This document shows, one piece after another, positions 60,910 to 64,000 of a DNA stretch of 64,000 nucleotides (position 1 is the stretch's first letter; the number at the start of each line of letters is the position of its first letter). The translations under genes and the position numbers were made by a program. This DNA comes from Corynebacterium pacaense (GTDB lineage: Bacteria; Actinomycetota; Actinomycetes; Mycobacteriales; Mycobacteriaceae), in assembly GCF_900169525.1 (NCBI RefSeq), contig NZ_LT821240.1, positions 248,001-312,000 on the forward strand. Direction: 5' to 3'. Below the pieces are notes generated by a model. It saw only the letters and a program-made list of their open reading frames with translations. It was not told where the DNA came from and made no database searches.

Positions 60910-61785
60910 GTGCGTCCCCTCTCCCCCGCCGAATGGCAAGCCGCAGCCCGTTCCCACCAGGAACGGGCTGCCTCGTTGACCGGAGATCACCTCCGGCGTC
61001 GACAAGCGGGCCGTGGTCACCCCGTCTTCGATTTCCTCTTCGAGTACTACCCCGTGCGCGCCGCCCAGTTGAAAACCTGGCACCCCGGCATCGGGGTGCG
61101 GTTGCGGGACGCTCCGCAGCGACGGTTCTACGAGCTTGACGACGCCGGGACCCTGGGCGTGGACGTCGACGCCTACCTCGCCAAACGCGGTGGCACCGTG
61201 CGGTTCATCCGTGATCTGCTCGCCTCCACGGCCGTCAATCCCGCCCGCTTCGACTGCTTCGGTCTGCACGAGTGGGCCATGGTCTATCAGAGCTCCTCGC
61301 CCCGGCACGACCTTCCCCTGCGTCTGGGATCCGCCGGGACCGACGCCGTCGTTGACTCCCACCAGCTCAAATGCACGCATTTCGACGCCTTCCGCTTCTT
61401 CACCGGGCCCGCCGTGCCATTAAACCTGACGGTCCTGCACCGCGAGACCCAGGTGGACAATGAGCAGTGCGGCTGTCTCCACGCCACCATGGACCTGTAC
61501 AAATGGGCGGCTAAACTCGGCCCGCTGTTATCGGGCCGCGTGCTTCTCGACAGCTTCGAGCTGGCCAGGGACACCCGGATCCTGGACATGGAGGCCTCCC
61601 CTTACGATTGCCGGGGCCTGGGATTCGGGGTGGTGGCCATCGAGACCGCGGAGGGCAAGGCGGAGTACGTGGCCCGCCAGCGGTTGCTGTCCGAACGCGC
61701 GGCCGGGATTCGCGCGGAGTTGACCACGGCATGTGAACTGGCGCTGTCGGCTTGTCACGGCCACAGTGCCGCCGCCACAGGCTAA
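60910..61785 (+). CDS. Conserved actinobacterial protein of unknown function
   Basis: 291 residues. Homologues in mycobacteria and corynebacteria are often named 3-methyladenine DNA glycosylase, but I see no helix-hairpin-helix or known glycosylase motif. Conserved stretches: HPVFDFLFEYYPVRAAQL, CFGLHEWAMVYQ, SHQLKCTHFDAFRFFTGPA and CGCLHATMDLYKWAAKL. Histidine/Asp/Cys clusters suggest a metal site. GTG start with AGAAGTAGAAGAG upstream. Best called unknown. Confidence 0.75.
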   Translation: MRPLSPAEWQAAARSHQERAASLTGDHLRRRQAGRGHPVFDFLFEYYPVRAAQLKTWHPGIGVRLRDAPQRRFYELDDAGTLGVDVDAYLAKRGGTVRFIRDLLASTAVNPARFDCFGLHEWAMVYQSSSPRHDLPLRLGSAGTDAVVDSHQLKCTHFDAFRFFTGPAVPLNLTVLHRETQVDNEQCGCLHATMDLYKWAAKLGPLLSGRVLLDSFELARDTRILDMEASPYDCRGLGFGVVAIETAEGKAEYVARQRLLSERAAGIRAELTTACELALSACHGHSAAATG

Positions 61786-61853
61786 ACTCTGACACAGATT
61801 CTCCCCCTAGTTCGCAGGGGGAAACCTGTTGATGAGACTGCCGAGGGAGCACC

Positions 61854-63236
61854 GTGGCCAAACATTCCAGCGGGCGAAGGAACTTCGCCCTGTCTACCCC
61901 CCTGACCCTTGCACTGATCGCCGCGGTGGCGATTGTCGCCGTGGTCCTCTGGCTTCTTACCCGCCCGGACTCCCCGGACTCCGAGGCCGAGGCGGGATCG
62001 GCCCCGTGCATCGCCGGCGATCTCGAGGTTCCGGTGGGCGGCGAGGACACGGTGGTCGCCCCGGCGGTCGCCGAGTTCAATGCGCAATCCCACGTGACCC
62101 GTGATTTCTGTGTCACGGCCACCGCCGCCGCCGCCGGTGACCCCGCCGCGACCTACCTGTTCAGCGGAACGAAGCAGGAGGCCGCGGCGGAACTGGCGAA
62201 AACCTCCAGGGTGGCGAGCGGCTCACAGGAATCCTGGCCGCAGGCCGGAACCGAGGCGGCAGGTGTCGCCTCGACCGATGGAACCGCCTCCCTGGACGCG
62301 ATCAGATTCGATGATTCCAGTGCCTCGGCGGCCGTGGCGCTGGCACTCGCCGGAGGGGATGAACAGGCTGCCGCGGAGGCGATCGCCACCGGTCCCGCGA
62401 ACGCGCAGGCTTTTGCCACGCGAGAATCCGCGGTCATTCCCGAGGGGTACACCTTCGCCCCCATAGACGGTGCGCAGCTTCCGGTGTGGGCGATCGCCAC
62501 CAACGCGGGAGGAACGATCACCGAGGATCAGGCGCGTGCGGGCGCGGACTTCGTGTCCGCACTTCCCGAAGCGACACGCGTCGCCGATCTGGCACAGATC
62601 ACCTCGGTCATGGAGCGTGTGGCGGATCGTTCAACGGACGTCCCGGCAGCCGCTGGTCCCGCAGACACCCTCATTCTCATGGACACATCCGCGAACATGG
62701 AAGAGGTTGTCGGGGGAAGCGAGCAGAGCTACCACACGGTCGTGTCCACGATCACCTCCGGGCTCGCCCGCGAGGTCGGGGCGCGTGGCTTCCAGGTCGC
62801 CCTTAACAACTACTCCTCCCCCCTGAACCCCGGCGTGACCAGGGGTTGGCGGGCAAACGTCTCCTTCCCCGATGATTCCGCGGGTGAGAACGCCGCCGGT
62901 GCGGTCCTGCGCTTCGGTACGGGCGGAGTTCCGCTCACCAGGTCCGCAACCGTGGCCGCCGCACAGATCGCCTCCGAGCGCGCGGCGGCCAGCGGCCAGC
63001 CCGTCAACCTGGTGGTTGTCAGCAGCGGCTCCGTGGGTGATTACGCCGACGACGCCTTCCTCGCGGATCTCACGGCCGCGGCGGGCGACCGGGTCAGGGT
63101 GAACGTGGTCCATGTCGGTAACGGTGAACCGGACGCGGTGCTCAGCGACTGGGCCACCGGGCACGGCGGTTCCGTCGCGACCGCCAGCACCGAGGATGAA
63201 CTGAACACCCGATTGCGGGCCGCATTCGGGGTGTGA
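61854..63236 (+). CDS. Membrane-anchored VWA-like protein
   Basis: 460 residues. Basic N-terminus, one membrane helix (LTLALIAAVAIVAVVLWLL, about 17-36), an extracytoplasmic binding-protein-like middle region, and a C-terminal von Willebrand A domain (about 265-460). The MIDAS motif reads DTSANM in place of DxSxS, so metal binding may be altered. GTG 61854 preceded by GAGGGAG. A TAAACT hexamer at 61784-61789 could be its -10. Confidence 0.75.
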   Translation: MAKHSSGRRNFALSTPLTLALIAAVAIVAVVLWLLTRPDSPDSEAEAGSAPCIAGDLEVPVGGEDTVVAPAVAEFNAQSHVTRDFCVTATAAAAGDPAATYLFSGTKQEAAAELAKTSRVASGSQESWPQAGTEAAGVASTDGTASLDAIRFDDSSASAAVALALAGGDEQAAAEAIATGPANAQAFATRESAVIPEGYTFAPIDGAQLPVWAIATNAGGTITEDQARAGADFVSALPEATRVADLAQITSVMERVADRSTDVPAAAGPADTLILMDTSANMEEVVGGSEQSYHTVVSTITSGLAREVGARGFQVALNNYSSPLNPGVTRGWRANVSFPDDSAGENAAGAVLRFGTGGVPLTRSATVAAAQIASERAAASGQPVNLVVVSSGSVGDYADDAFLADLTAAAGDRVRVNVVHVGNGEPDAVLSDWATGHGGSVATASTEDELNTRLRAAFGV

Positions 63237-63328
63237 CCCCTAATCGCCGGTGCCCTCAGTTCCGGGCCTCTGAGTCGTTGCCGGAGACGTTTTCGTGTTC
63301 CACCGGCCGGCTGCTGCGTGCTCATATG

Positions 63329-63382
63329 AAAAAGCTCCCCGGGGAGTCGGTGGCTGACTTTCCAGTCCACCTCCCGGGGAGC
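63329..63382 (-). terminator. Terminator after the MerR-type gene
   Basis: GCTCCCCGGGGAG (63334-63346) pairs with CTCCCGGGGAGC (63371-63382) with one bulge. On the minus strand five T residues follow the stem. Loop of 24 nt. Confidence 0.7.
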
Positions 63383-63421
63383 AGCTAGCCTTCGGCGGGC
63401 GATTCCCTGAGCAGACGGGAC

Positions 63422-63997
63422 TCAGGAGGTTCTGCGCCTACGGCGGGCGGCGAGTTCATCCTGGAAGTTGATCGGCTCGTTATCGAAGCCCTCATCGACG
63501 CGCTCCGAGGGGAAGGAGGAGATATCTCCGGTGAGCTCCTTCATGATGCCGGGAACCGCGATGCCGAACACTCCCTGACCACCGCCGAGAAGATCTATGA
63601 CCTCCTCCGCCGAACGGCATTCGTAGACCGTGGTTCCGTCAGAGACAAGGGTGATCTCCGCCAGATCGCTCGCCCCGCGATCGCGCAGCTTGTCCACCGC
63701 CAGGCGAATGTTCTGCAGCGAGATTCCGGTGTCCAGCAGACGCTTGACGATCTTCAGGACGAGAATATCCTTGAAGGAATAGAGGCGCTGTGATCCCGAA
63801 CCGCGGGCTCCGCGGATCGACGGCACCACGAGTTTGGTGCGCGCCCAGTAGTCGAGCTGGCGGTAGGTGATGCCGGCGACCTGACACGCGGTGGGGACCC
63901 GGTAGCCAACCTCCTCGTCGGGGCCGACCTCAAACAGGGATTCCTGAACGGGTGAAACGCTAAAGAGGTCGCCTTCGTAGCTGTTGTCGTCGCTCAC
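63422..63997 (-). CDS. MerR-family regulator (Rv1830/Cg1633-like)
   Basis: 191 residues. MerR-type helix-turn-helix: TACQVAGITYRQLDYWARTKLV (about 38-59), SGSQRLYSFKDILVLKIVKRLLDTGISLQNIRLAVDKL (winged-helix and dimer helix). In relatives this gene is close to odhI/garA and ftsR; it matches mycobacterial Rv1830 rather than FtsR (Rv1828-type). The regulated genes are not established here. The 5' end is 3 nt from the window edge; its promoter is outside. Confidence 0.88.
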   Translation of the reverse strand: MSDDNSYEGDLFSVSPVQESLFEVGPDEEVGYRVPTACQVAGITYRQLDYWARTKLVVPSIRGARGSGSQRLYSFKDILVLKIVKRLLDTGISLQNIRLAVDKLRDRGASDLAEITLVSDGTTVYECRSAEEVIDLLGGGQGVFGIAVPGIMKELTGDISSFPSERVDEGFDNEPINFQDELAARRRRRTS

Positions 63998-64000
63998 TGA

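Noticed and set aside
63422..63997. FtsR (activator of ftsZ)
   Set aside because: The motifs match Rv1830/Cg1633-type MerR proteins and not the Rv1828/Cg1631 FtsR type, which normally lies two genes away.
1..64000. CRISPR arrays, tRNA or rRNA genes, insertion sequences, prophage genes
   Set aside because: I looked for regularly spaced repeats, transposase or integrase motifs and rRNA-like stretches and found none. Short tRNAs could escape reading by eye.

Overview
The window reads as a contiguous chromosomal piece of a high-GC Corynebacterium (order Mycobacteriales). This rests on gene order and protein sequence. Runs such as metH-HAD-hisE-hisG-aspA, trmI-mpa-dop-pup-pafA-pafB-pafC-tatA-tatC-helY, lnt-ppm1 as separate genes, rbpA, and ndh are typical of corynebacteria. 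Pup ends in GGE rather than GGQ, the Mpa C-terminus lacks a proteasome-docking tail, and no 20S proteasome genes lie in the locus, as known for corynebacteria. Species cannot be fixed from the sequence alone. I see no rRNA, tRNA, insertion sequence, prophage or CRISPR array.

Layout. 1-8.1 kb: 3' part of B12-dependent methionine synthase, a HAD phosphatase, hisE-hisG, aspartate ammonia-lyase and a Dcu-type C4-dicarboxylate carrier. 8.1-11.6 kb: two DUF202 membrane proteins, an orphan HigA-like regulator with an iron-box-like site, a RecB-type Fe-S nuclease whose start region is tandemly duplicated, and an M18 aminopeptidase. 11.6-23.4 kb: tRNA m1A methyltransferase, the pupylation locus, the WYL regulators PafB/PafC, TatA/TatC and a Ski2-like helicase. 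23.4-27.2 kb: an HNH/DUF222 protein behind a LexA-like box, a trypsin-like protease without export signal, a Xaa-Pro peptidase and an SDR. 27.2-38.4 kb: aerobic cobalamin synthesis in three transcription units (cobLMK, cobG-H-IJ, cobN), with a cobalamin riboswitch before cobN and a lipase-like gene inserted. 38.4-41.9 kb: FxsA, Lnt, Ppm1, RbpA. 42.1-49 kb: a small Zn-ribbon-like protein, a YceI protein, a 59-residue membrane protein, a SulP carrier, a phosphoribosyltransferase, a degenerate CFA-synthase-like methyltransferase and NDH-II. 49-52.7 kb: thiM-thiE-thiD/tenA behind a TPP riboswitch, then a methyltransferase. 52.7-64 kb: CorA, a hotdog thioesterase, gnd, a class I aldolase, a DEAD-box helicase, two CNNM/CorC-type proteins, an unknown conserved protein, a VWA-like lipid-exposed or membrane-anchored protein, and a MerR-type regulator.

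How it fits together. The cob genes make the cofactor for MetH at the left end. AspA plus Dcu can turn imported aspartate into fumarate and exchange C4-dicarboxylates. Pup, PafA, Dop and Mpa form a modification and unfolding system without a proteasome, followed by DNA-damage regulators PafBC and, slightly further on, a second SOS-type gene. Many genes have a -10 hexamer 6 to 8 nt before the start codon, so leaderless transcription decides a large share of the starts chosen here.
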